A stretch of DNA of 64,000 nucleotides from VFMC01 sp040380855 (GTDB lineage Bacteria; Actinomycetota; Acidimicrobiia; Acidimicrobiales; Ilumatobacteraceae), in NCBI GenBank assembly GCA_040380855.1, contig JBEIIG010000005.1:37010-101009 (forward strand), in the 5' to 3' direction. Position 1 is the first letter of the stretch. Each line of letters begins with the position of its first letter. The position numbers and the translations under genes were made by a program. Below the pieces are notes generated by a model. The model ran no database searches, had not been told where the DNA came from, and was given only the letters and a program-made list of their open reading frames with translations. Below, one piece after another: positions 27,593 to 35,619 of the stretch.

Positions 27593-28619
27593 GCGCTGGG
27601 CTCCCCCCGCCACCACCGTGGTCACCGGCGGCGCCGGTTGGCTCGGTCAGGCCCTGCTGCACCGACTGGTGGCCGACCCTGTCCGCACCCACATCCGTGC
27701 ACTCGCCCGCGACCCAGAGGAAGCGCAGCGGGTGTCGATCGACCCACGCGTCACCGCCGTCGTCGGCGATGTGGCCGACCGCGCCACGATCGACCGGCTC
27801 TTCGACGGCGTCGGCGCCGACACCGACGTCGTACATGCGGCGGGCATCATCCACCCGCAGCGGGTGGCCGATTTCTACGCCGTCAACACCGAGGGCACCC
27901 GCACCGTCGTGGCCGCCGCCCGCGCCGCCGGGGTGCGACGCCTGGTGCACGTGTCGTCGAACAGCCCGTTCGGCACCAACCCCCAGCCCACCGACCTGTT
28001 CCGCAACGACGAGCCCTACCACCCCTACTACGGCTACGGGCGCTCGAAGATGCTGGCTGAACAGGCAGTGTTCGCTGCCGTCGACGACGGCCTCGACGCC
28101 AGCATCGTGCGGCCGCCCTGGTTCTACGGCCCCTTCCAGCCACCGCGCCAGACGACGTTCTTCCAGATGGTCCGCGCCGGTCGGTTCCCCGTCATCGCCG
28201 GTGGCCACCAGCGTCGATCGATGGTCTACGTCGACAACCTCGTCGACGGTGTGCTCGCCGCCGAACTCGCCCCGCACGCCCGCGGCCGCGGCTACTGGAT
28301 CGCCGATGCACGGCCCTACGAGGTGACCGAGATCGTCGCCACCGTCGGCCGCGCCCTGCGCGACGAGGGGTTCACAGTGAAAGACGGCGCACTGCGCCTG
28401 CCCGCCATCGCCGGACGGATCGCCGAGTTGGGCGACCGACTCATCCAGCGCACCGGCCGATACCAGCAGCAACTGCACGTGCTGGGCGAGATGGACAAGA
28501 ACATCGCCTGCGACATCAGCGCGGCCCGCACCGAACTCGGCTACGAGCCGGCGGTCGAGCTGTACGAGGGCATGCGCCGCAGCATCCGCTGGTGTGTCGA
28601 GCAGGGCCTCGAACTATGA
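27585..28619 (+). CDS. NAD-dependent epimerase/dehydratase (extended SDR)
   Basis: Extended short-chain dehydrogenase/reductase, 344 residues, GTG start at 27585. The nucleotide-binding TGGAGWLGQALL is at residues 14-25, the active-site Ser in HVSSNSPFG, and the YxxxK pair in YYGYGRSK. Family members epimerise or dehydrate nucleotide sugars, or act as 3-beta-hydroxysteroid dehydrogenases. Sitting between a GMC oxidoreductase and a second SDR gene, it probably acts on the same molecule. The stop overlaps the next start by 4 bp. The substrate is unknown. Confidence 0.88.
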   Translation: MAERWAPPATTVVTGGAGWLGQALLHRLVADPVRTHIRALARDPEEAQRVSIDPRVTAVVGDVADRATIDRLFDGVGADTDVVHAAGIIHPQRVADFYAVNTEGTRTVVAAARAAGVRRLVHVSSNSPFGTNPQPTDLFRNDEPYHPYYGYGRSKMLAEQAVFAAVDDGLDASIVRPPWFYGPFQPPRQTTFFQMVRAGRFPVIAGGHQRRSMVYVDNLVDGVLAAELAPHARGRGYWIADARPYEVTEIVATVGRALRDEGFTVKDGALRLPAIAGRIAELGDRLIQRTGRYQQQLHVLGEMDKNIACDISAARTELGYEPAVELYEGMRRSIRWCVEQGLEL

Positions 28620-29659
28620 CCCGGTCGCTCGTCACGGGCGGCAGCGGCTACTTCGGCTCGTTGCTGGTGCGGCGATTGCAGGCGGCCGGGCACGACGTGC
28701 GCGTGCTCGACCTGCACGACGCCGACGACCGACCGGCCGACGTGCAGTTCGTCGCGGGCGACATCCGCGACCGGGCGGCGGTCGAGGCAGCCGTGGCCGA
28801 TGTCGACCTGGTGTTCCACAACGTGGCCCAGGTGCCCCTCGCCCGCGACCCGCACCTGCTGCGCACCGTCAACGTCGACGGCACCGCCGTGCTGCTGGCC
28901 GCCGCCAAACGGGCCGGTGTGGCCAAGGTGGTGCACACCTCGTCGAGCGCCGTGTTCGGTGTACCGGCCGCCAACCCGGTGCTGCCCACCACCGTGCCGT
29001 CGCCCGCCGAGGCCTACGGACAGGCGAAACTCGCCGCCGAATGGGCATGCCTCGACGCCGCGGCCCATGGCCTCGACGTGTCGATCGTGCGACCGCGCAC
29101 CATCCTCGGCCACGGCCGCCTGGGCATCTTCGGCATCCTGTTCGACTGGATCGCCGACGGCGCCGACGTGGTCGTGCTCGGCAAGGGCCACAACCGCTAC
29201 CAGTTCGTGCACGCCGACGACCTCGCCGAGGTGTGCCTGCTGGCCGCCCTCCGCAGCGGCCCGATGATCGTGAACGCCGGCACCGACCGCTTCGGCACGA
29301 TGCGCGAATCGCTCGAGTCGCTGTGCCGCCACGCCGGTACCGGGGCCCGGGTGCGCTCGCTGCCCGCGGCCCCCACATCGCTGGCCATGCGCGCCGCGGC
29401 GGCACTGCACCTCGCCCCCTTCGCCCCCTACCACTGGATCATGTACTCGAAGTCGATGTGGTTCGACATCGAGCACGCGCGCGTGGCGCTCGGCTGGCAG
29501 CCGCGGTACTCGAACGAGGAGATGTTCGCCGCCAGTTACGACTGGTTCATCGCCAACCGTGCCGCCACCACGGCGGCCGGTGCATCGCATCACCGCACGT
29601 CGGCCCGCCAGGGTGGCCTCGCCGTGGTGAAGGCGGCGATGAAACTGCTGCCCGGCTGA
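28616..29659 (+). CDS. NAD-dependent epimerase/dehydratase (extended SDR), second
   Basis: 347-residue extended SDR. The ATG at 28616 overlaps the upstream stop and gives MTRSLVTGGSGYFGSLLV, placing the glycine motif at residues 8-14. The active-site Ser is in VHTSSSAVFG, and Tyr/Lys are in EAYGQAKLAAE. The C-terminal domain RPRTILGHGRLGIFGILFDW and FVHADDLAEVCL is typical of sugar-nucleotide or steroid epimerases. It is about 30 percent similar by eye to the preceding protein. It ends exactly where the convergent GT4 gene ends (no gap). Confidence 0.88.
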   Translation: MTRSLVTGGSGYFGSLLVRRLQAAGHDVRVLDLHDADDRPADVQFVAGDIRDRAAVEAAVADVDLVFHNVAQVPLARDPHLLRTVNVDGTAVLLAAAKRAGVAKVVHTSSSAVFGVPAANPVLPTTVPSPAEAYGQAKLAAEWACLDAAAHGLDVSIVRPRTILGHGRLGIFGILFDWIADGADVVVLGKGHNRYQFVHADDLAEVCLLAALRSGPMIVNAGTDRFGTMRESLESLCRHAGTGARVRSLPAAPTSLAMRAAAALHLAPFAPYHWIMYSKSMWFDIEHARVALGWQPRYSNEEMFAASYDWFIANRAATTAAGASHHRTSARQGGLAVVKAAMKLLPG

Positions 29660-30811
29660 TCAGCGCATCACCTGGGCGTGCAGTGCGCCCAGGATGCCGG
29701 TGGCCGACGCGTCCCACGTGAGGGTGCGCGCCCGGGCCAGCGCTGCGTCGGCGAGGTGCTGGCGTCGCCGGTCGTCGAGCAATACGTCGGCCAGCGCATC
29801 GCCCAAGCGGTCGAGCGGGGCGAGCACCCCCGTCACGCCGTCGACCACGCTGCTGCGGTGCCCGCGGATGTCGGTGGCCACCGCCGGTGTCGCGCACGCC
29901 GCCGCCTCGGTGAGGGTGAGCCCCCAACCCTCGGCCAGCGACGCGCTGGCCACCACCCAGGCCCGCCGGTAGAGCGCCACCAGGTCGTCGTGGGGCACCT
30001 GGCCGAGGAACCGGATCCAGCCCGTCGCCCCCAGGCTGGCCACGAGCGTCTCGAGTTCGCTGCGCATCGGCCCCGAACCGACGATGTCGACCTGCAGCGC
30101 CGGCACCCTGGCCCGGGCCACGACTGCCGCACGGATCAACTCGTCGAACCGCTTCACCGGGGCGAGACGCCCCACCGCCACGACGAGCGGTTGCTGCGAC
30201 CGGGCCGCCGCCGGGTCGGGGGCCGGCGCGAACTGGGCACTCACCCCGTTGGGCACCGCCAGCACCCGCTCGGGGCGGAAGCCGAGTTCGAGCAACTCAT
30301 CGCGGGTGGCATCCGACGGCGTGACCATCTGCGTGCGCCGGTAGAACGGCGGCGCCAGGCGGGCCTCGAGCACACGCCCGAAGGTGGCCAGAGGGCCCGG
30401 CAGCATCTGGTCCCACATCGGCCCGTGCACATGGTGCAGGAACGTGATGCGCGGCCGACGGCACCACACGGGCGAGAACCACGGCACCCCGTTCCAGATC
30501 TCGACCAGCGCGTCGTAGCGTCCCATCCGGTGGAGCACCTCGCTCGCCATCACCCGAGGGAACACGCTGTAGCGACTGCCTCGGCGGATCACGCGATAGC
30601 CGTTGCGCACCGACTCGGCGGGCTGGCCGATCGCGGCCGAGGTTCGGTGCATCACGTCCAGGCCCGCGGCCGCCCAGCGGCGCATGAACTCGTCGGCGTG
30701 CACCTCGCTACCGCCTGCGTCGGGGTCGTCGAGGTCGCGCCATGCGATGGTGTGCACGCGGCGCACCCCGCGGCCGATCATCTCGTCGGCGTACTGCTGC
30801 AGGGTGGCCAT
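29660..30811 (-). CDS. GT4 family glycosyltransferase
   Basis: Cytoplasmic GT-B retaining glycosyltransferase, 383 residues. The acceptor-side half has GGSEVHADEFMRRWAAAGL and FLHHVHGPMW; the donor-side half has VVAVGRLAPVKRFDELIRA, VDIVGSGPM, and EGWGLTLTEAAACATPAVAT with the E-x7-E motif. It would add a hexose to a lipid- or protein-linked acceptor on the inner face. The ATG at 30811 shares one base with the stop of the crotonase gene upstream (TGATG). An open frame extends through that gene but encodes Arg-rich nonsense. Confidence 0.88.
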   Translation of the reverse strand: MATLQQYADEMIGRGVRRVHTIAWRDLDDPDAGGSEVHADEFMRRWAAAGLDVMHRTSAAIGQPAESVRNGYRVIRRGSRYSVFPRVMASEVLHRMGRYDALVEIWNGVPWFSPVWCRRPRITFLHHVHGPMWDQMLPGPLATFGRVLEARLAPPFYRRTQMVTPSDATRDELLELGFRPERVLAVPNGVSAQFAPAPDPAAARSQQPLVVAVGRLAPVKRFDELIRAAVVARARVPALQVDIVGSGPMRSELETLVASLGATGWIRFLGQVPHDDLVALYRRAWVVASASLAEGWGLTLTEAAACATPAVATDIRGHRSSVVDGVTGVLAPLDRLGDALADVLLDDRRRQHLADAALARARTLTWDASATGILGALHAQVMR

Positions 30812-31590
30812 CAGGGTCGCTCGGTGAACTGCGGGCGCCGCTTCTCCAAGAACGCGGCGATCCCCTCCTGCGCGTCGGCGGTGACGGCAGCCGATGCCAT
30901 CAACTCGACGGCGTACGCGTAGGCCTGGCTCTGGTCGAGGCCCACCTGCGCGTAGAAGCCCTGCTTTCCGAGGGCCTTCGACAGCACGCTTCCCCGGGTG
31001 GCCCGGCCGATCAGATCGGCCACGGCGGCATCGAGCTGGTCGTCGGGCACCACGCGGTTCACCAGCCCCCAGTCGGCAGCGGTGTGGGCATCGATCGGGT
31101 CGCCCGTGAGTGCCATCTCGAGTGCCCGCTTGCGGCCCACAGTGCGCGCCACCGCCACCAGCGGCGTGTGGCAGAACAGCCCGCCCTTGCCGCCCGGGAT
31201 GGCGAACGCGGCCGATTCGGCGGCCACCGCCAGGTCGCAGGTGGCGACCAGTTGGCACCCGGCCGCCGTCGCCAGTGCATGCACCCTGGCCACCACGGGC
31301 TGCGGGATCGACTGCACCGTGTCCATCATCTCGGTACACACCTCGAACAGATGGCGCACATCGGCCAACGAGGCCCCGGCCATGTCGGCGAAGTTGTGCC
31401 CGGCCGAGAACACCGGGCCGTTGGCGGCCAGCACCACACCCAGCGCGTCGCTGTCGCCCACCTCGCGCAGTACGGCGGTCAGCTCGCGCATCACGTCGAG
31501 TGCGAGGGCGTTGCGCTTGTCGGGGCGGTCGAGGGTGACGGTGGTGATCGGGCCGTCGGTGCTGACGAGCAGGTGCTGCAAGGCGTTCAC
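30811..31590 (-). CDS. Enoyl-CoA hydratase/isomerase family protein, ECHDC3-like
   Basis: Crotonase-fold protein of 259 residues. The oxyanion-hole segments VFSAGHNFADM and ATAAGCQLVATCDLAVA are present, and PGGKGGLFCHTPLVAVAR matches the ECHDC3 branch. Both catalytic glutamates of true hydratases are replaced (Gln and Gly at the aligned positions), so hydration is unlikely. It overlaps the GT4 gene start by 1 bp and is divergent from the membrane-protein gene, with 60 bp between starts that must hold both promoters. Role unknown; mammalian ECHDC3 is linked to lipid metabolism. Confidence 0.85.
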   Translation of the reverse strand: MNALQHLLVSTDGPITTVTLDRPDKRNALALDVMRELTAVLREVGDSDALGVVLAANGPVFSAGHNFADMAGASLADVRHLFEVCTEMMDTVQSIPQPVVARVHALATAAGCQLVATCDLAVAAESAAFAIPGGKGGLFCHTPLVAVARTVGRKRALEMALTGDPIDAHTAADWGLVNRVVPDDQLDAAVADLIGRATRGSVLSKALGKQGFYAQVGLDQSQAYAYAVELMASAAVTADAQEGIAAFLEKRRPQFTERP

Positions 31591-31650
31591 CGCACCAGTG
31601 TCGCGCGGCAGCAGTGCTCGGGTGGGTACGGGTCACTACAGTCGCTCGTC

Positions 31651-33447
31651 GTGGCCGATCCCGACGCTTCACTCCCTCGGCCGGTCGGTCGTCGTCCGTA
31701 CGTCCTCGGTGGCCCCCTGCAGATGCCCAGCCGCGCGGGCTGGCTGAGCGCCCTGGTCCTCGCCGTCGTCGTGGCCATCCCGTTGCGCGGCCTCTACCTG
31801 GGCACCGGGTCGTCGATGGAAGAGGGCTTCATGCTCGTCTTCCCGAAGCAGATGCTGCGCGGCGACGTACCCAACGTCGACTTCCTCCACCTCTACGGGC
31901 CGGGCTCGCTCCACACACTGATGGGCTGGTACCAGGTGTTCGGCTACACCCTCGAGAGCCAGCGCACGTTCGGGCTCCTGCAGCATCTCGGCATCATCGC
32001 CGGGGTGTTCGCCCTCACCAAGCCGTGGGGGCATCGCATCGCGGTCATCGCCTCGGTGGCCGTCACGTTCCTGGTGCTCACCCCCATCGGCCTGTCGGCC
32101 CTCGCCTGGGAGGGGGCCGTCGCCCTCGGGGTGTGGAGCGTCGTGTTCGGGGTGCGCGCCATCCACACCGAGGGGCGCGACCGCACGGCCGCATTGCTGG
32201 GCGCCGGCGCGCTGGCCGGGTTCGCCCTGTCGTTCCGCCCCGACCTCGTCGTGGCGCTGGGCCTCGCCCACATCGTGGTGCTGTGGCGCCTGCGGGCCTG
32301 GCGCGCCCCGCTGGTCGGCGCGCTGATCGGCCTCACGCCGATGTGGATCCATCTCGCCGTGGCCGGTATCGGGCCGGCGTGGCGCGGCATGGTGGTCGAG
32401 CCGGTACGCGACCTGCGACCCGGACGCGAGCTGCCCCGACCGCCCAGCTTCGGCAAGGTCGACGGCGCATTGCAGGCCGTGGTGGAGGGCCCGCTCGACG
32501 CCCCGTGGTGGCGCTTCCCGGCGCTCAGCGCGAACCACCAACTGTTCTTCTGGTTCTGGTTGGTGGTGCTGCTCGCGCTCGGTGTGCCGCTGGCCACCTG
32601 GCTGCTGGTGCGCCGTCACGGGCCATCGCCCGCACGCACCGCATTGTTCGTCGGGTCGCTGTTCGGCCTCGGCATGCTGGGCCAGGCGATGCAGCGCCCC
32701 GACAGCACCCACCTCGCCTGGGGGTCGTGCATCACGTTCGCTCTGCTCGTGCCCGTGCTGCGCGAGGTGTCCGCCGTGCGGCGCCCCCGGGTGCCCGAAC
32801 TGCGGCTCGATCTCGCCGTGGGCGCTGTCGTGGCACTGGCCCTGTTCGTGGTCTGCCCGTTCTACACCTACCGCACCTACCTGCTGTACAGCCGGATGAG
32901 CGTGGGCGACCGGCCGCCCGGGTTCGAGGTGTCGCGCGACGACCGGCGCTTCTACTTCGGCAACGAACCACTGCAGCGCGCCAGCCAGGCAGCCATCGAC
33001 GAACTGGCCGCGTCGAGCACCCCCGGCGAGCGGCTGCTCGTCGGCCCGGCCGACCTGTCGCGCACCATCTACAGCGACGTCGTCTTCTACTACCTGTTCC
33101 CCGAGCTCACCCCGGCCACCTACTTCATCGAGATGGATCCGGGCCTCGCCGACCGCGAGGGGTCGAGCCTCGCCGCCGACGTGGCCTCGGCCGACTGGGT
33201 GCTGCTCACCAACTTCTGGACCGGCTGGTACGAACCGAACGCGTCGAGCGAGTTCGGCTCCGACGCCCCGAACCAGGTGGTGGCGAACCAGTTCTGCCTG
33301 GTGGGCAACTACGAGAACGCCCTGGTGCTGCTGTACCGCCGCTGCGCGCAGGGCGACGGGGTCAGCCCGGCCGGTATCGGAATCGGCGCCGAACGCCGCG
33401 CCTCGTTGGAAGCCGAACTGGCTGAAGCAGCCGCCCGCGGCGACTGA
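31651..33447 (+). CDS. Multi-pass membrane protein, GT-C-like
   Basis: Function not firmly recognised; 598 residues from a GTG at 31651. After a 30-residue cytoplasmic tail come about ten helices. The first loop has SMEEGFMLVFPKQMLRGD and VDFLHLYGPGSLH, the acidic/DxxxLYGP arrangement common in GT-C enzymes using polyprenyl-phosphate sugars. The C-terminal 190 residues are soluble (FEVSRDDRRFYF, GERLLVGPADLS, TYFIEMDPG) and resemble the lumenal domain of that clan. It lies at the end of the glycan island, convergent with dprE2 across 21 bp without a visible hairpin. Confidence 0.78.
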   Translation: MADPDASLPRPVGRRPYVLGGPLQMPSRAGWLSALVLAVVVAIPLRGLYLGTGSSMEEGFMLVFPKQMLRGDVPNVDFLHLYGPGSLHTLMGWYQVFGYTLESQRTFGLLQHLGIIAGVFALTKPWGHRIAVIASVAVTFLVLTPIGLSALAWEGAVALGVWSVVFGVRAIHTEGRDRTAALLGAGALAGFALSFRPDLVVALGLAHIVVLWRLRAWRAPLVGALIGLTPMWIHLAVAGIGPAWRGMVVEPVRDLRPGRELPRPPSFGKVDGALQAVVEGPLDAPWWRFPALSANHQLFFWFWLVVLLALGVPLATWLLVRRHGPSPARTALFVGSLFGLGMLGQAMQRPDSTHLAWGSCITFALLVPVLREVSAVRRPRVPELRLDLAVGAVVALALFVVCPFYTYRTYLLYSRMSVGDRPPGFEVSRDDRRFYFGNEPLQRASQAAIDELAASSTPGERLLVGPADLSRTIYSDVVFYYLFPELTPATYFIEMDPGLADREGSSLAADVASADWVLLTNFWTGWYEPNASSEFGSDAPNQVVANQFCLVGNYENALVLLYRRCAQGDGVSPAGIGIGAERRASLEAELAEAAARGD

Positions 33448-33468
33448 CCCTGCACCCGACGCGTCGAC

Positions 33469-34230
33469 TCAGCCGAGGGGCAGGCGGCGCCACACGGGGC
33501 CGGGCAGGTGGCGCAGCACCATGAACACCCACCGCAAGATGCCGGGTGCCCACACCAGACGGCGGCCCGAGCGCAGTGCCCGCACGGTCACGGCAGCCAC
33601 TGCCTCGGGGGTAGTGGCGAACGGTGCCGCCTTCATACCCGTGGTCATCTTCGAGTGCACGAACCCCGGGCGCACCACCAGCACCCGAGCGCCCGACCCG
33701 TCGAGATGATCGCCCAGGCCCTGGGCGAACCCGTCGAGACCCGCCTTGGTGGCGCCGTACACGAAGTTGGCCTTGCGCACCCGCTCGCCCGCCACGCTGC
33801 TCAATACCACCAGCGACCCGTGCCCCTGGCGACGCAGCCGGTTGGCCACGGCGATCGACGCCGACACCCCGCCGGTCATGTTCACGTGGGTGAGCGCCGC
33901 AGCGGCCTCGGGGTCGGCGGCCAGCGCGTCGGCATCGCCGAGCTGACCGAAGGCCAGCACCACCACGTCGAGGTCGCCATGCTTCGCAGCGATCGACTCG
34001 ACGACCGCCGCATGCGTACCGGTGTCGGCCGCGTCGAAGTGCACCACGTCGACCGTCACCGTGCCGTCGCGCAACGACGCCGCCATCTCCTCACCGCGAT
34101 CGACGTCGCGGCAGGCCAGCACGATGGTGCGCGTGACGGGGCTCACCAGCGCCCGGGCGATGGCCACGCCGATCTCGCTCGTGCCGCCCAGCACGGTGAT
34201 GGTCTGCGGCTGTCCGAATGCGTTCTGCAC
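33469..34230 (-). CDS. dprE2: Decaprenylphosphoryl-2-keto-ribose reductase (DprE2)
   Basis: NADH-dependent SDR that completes the DprE1/DprE2 epimerisation of decaprenyl-phosphoryl-ribose to -arabinose. The 253 residues match mycobacterial DprE2 length (254). The GTG at 34230 follows a GGGAGAA ribosome site and gives MQNAFGQPQTITVLGGTSEIG with the cofactor motif at 15-21. Ser is in LVVLSSVAGERV, and Tyr/Lys in VYGATKAG. Its partner dprE1 lies 20 bp upstream in the same unit, which settles the assignment. It is the last gene of the ten-gene run beginning with scpA. Confidence 0.93.
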   Translation of the reverse strand: MQNAFGQPQTITVLGGTSEIGVAIARALVSPVTRTIVLACRDVDRGEEMAASLRDGTVTVDVVHFDAADTGTHAAVVESIAAKHGDLDVVVLAFGQLGDADALAADPEAAAALTHVNMTGGVSASIAVANRLRRQGHGSLVVLSSVAGERVRKANFVYGATKAGLDGFAQGLGDHLDGSGARVLVVRPGFVHSKMTTGMKAAPFATTPEAVAAVTVRALRSGRRLVWAPGILRWVFMVLRHLPGPVWRRLPLG

Positions 34231-34250
34231 TGCTTCTCCCGAAGATCGCG

Positions 34251-35609
34251 TCAGTCGGCGGCCAACAGCAGCCGCCGGCCGAGATCGCTCTGCCACCCCT
34301 GCAGCGGGTCGACCCGCCGGCGCACGGCCTGCCACTCGGCCAGGCGAGGGTAGCCGCGCCGCACCGTCTCGGGGGTGGTGTGGGCATCTTTGGCGAAGTA
34401 GTTGCGGCCACCGGCGTCGAGCACCATCGTGTCGAGCCGGTGCAGCAGCGTGCCGAGGCCCTGCCCGCCGGCAGGCATGTCGAGCGCCAGCGTCCAGCCC
34501 GGCTGGGGGAAGCTGAGCGGTGCCGGGTTGGCGGCGCCGAAGCGCTTCAGCACGGCGAGGAAACTCGCCACCCCGGCTGCCGACAGCTGCTCGATAATGC
34601 GCCGCATCACGTCTTCCTGCCCGAACGGCACCACGCACTGGTACTGCACCAGGCCGGGCCGGCCGTACAGCCGGTTCCAGTCGCCCACCATATCGAGCGG
34701 GTGGAAGTAGGCGCCGATCTCCTGGATCTCGCCCACCCGCGAACGCGGTGTCTTGCGGAACCAGAACTCGTTGAACGCGGCCACCGTCGCGTGGTTCAGC
34801 ACACCCGGACGCGGCACCAGCGGTGGCACCGACAGCAACTGCCGCGGACCGTACGCGAGTGGGTCGGCCTGCAACCGCAGCGGCAGTTCGTCGAACCGGG
34901 CATGGTCGCCCCGGGTGAGTGCACTGCGGCCGAGCTGGCGCCCCTTCGCGGCGAGGTCGATCCAGGCGACGCTGTAACGATGGGCCTCGTCGCCCTCGCT
35001 CATCGTCGCGAACAGCGCGTCGAGGTCGGCGACACGCTGGGTGTCGACCGACATCCGGCTGGTCTCGATACGCAGCAGGCGGATCGTCGCCGACAGCACG
35101 ATGCCGGTGAGGCCCATTCCGCCGAACGTGGCCCAGAACAGCTCGGCGTCGTTCGTCGGCGACACCGTCGCCACACTGCCGTCGGCCAACTGCAACGTGA
35201 GCTGCTCGACATGGTTGGCGAACGAGCCGTCGACATGATGGTTCTTGCCATGGATGTCGCTGGCGATGGCGCCGCCGATGGTGACGAAGCGCGTGCCCGG
35301 GGTGACCGGCACGAACCAGCCCCGTGGCACGATCACCCGCATCAGGTCGTCGAGGCTCGCCCCGGCTCCGACGGTGACCAGCCCGGCTGCAGCGTCGAGC
35401 ACAGCATCGGATGCGCTGCCCTGCAGGCGCAGCACCAGCCCACCGCCGTTCTGCGCCGCGTCGCCGTAGCTGCGGCCGAGGCCACGCACCAACGCCCCGC
35501 GGTCGCCCGCCTCTTTCACAGTGGCGGCCACTTCCGAACGGAGTACGTCGACGACCTCGGCCACCGTGGGGTTCGTCCGACCCCACCCGCTGAGTGCCCT
35601 GCGTGCCAC
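34251..35609 (-). CDS. dprE1: Decaprenylphosphoryl-beta-D-ribose oxidase (DprE1)
   Basis: FAD-dependent oxidase that oxidises C2 of decaprenyl-phosphoryl-ribose, the first half of arabinose-donor synthesis. The GTG at 35609 gives 452 residues (M. tuberculosis: 461). The FAD domain is strongly conserved: RGLGRSYGDAAQNGGG at 42-57 and IGGAIASDIHGKNHH at 111-125. The substrate domain ends with KDAHTT (Lys407, equal to Lys418) and RRRVDPLQGWQSDLGRRL. The residue aligned with Cys387, target of benzothiazinones, is Ala375 (GWTLALDMP; codon at 34485-34487). The gene lies 10 bp after the methyltransferase start and 20 bp before dprE2. Confidence 0.95.
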   Translation of the reverse strand: MARRALSGWGRTNPTVAEVVDVLRSEVAATVKEAGDRGALVRGLGRSYGDAAQNGGGLVLRLQGSASDAVLDAAAGLVTVGAGASLDDLMRVIVPRGWFVPVTPGTRFVTIGGAIASDIHGKNHHVDGSFANHVEQLTLQLADGSVATVSPTNDAELFWATFGGMGLTGIVLSATIRLLRIETSRMSVDTQRVADLDALFATMSEGDEAHRYSVAWIDLAAKGRQLGRSALTRGDHARFDELPLRLQADPLAYGPRQLLSVPPLVPRPGVLNHATVAAFNEFWFRKTPRSRVGEIQEIGAYFHPLDMVGDWNRLYGRPGLVQYQCVVPFGQEDVMRRIIEQLSAAGVASFLAVLKRFGAANPAPLSFPQPGWTLALDMPAGGQGLGTLLHRLDTMVLDAGGRNYFAKDAHTTPETVRRGYPRLAEWQAVRRRVDPLQGWQSDLGRRLLLAAD

Positions 35610-35619
35610 GGCTACGAGG

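Noticed and set aside
29660..31672. A 670-codon frame fusing the GT4 protein to upstream sequence
   Set aside because: The upstream part is the crotonase gene read out of frame; the GT4 start at 30811 overlaps that gene's stop in the usual coupled way.
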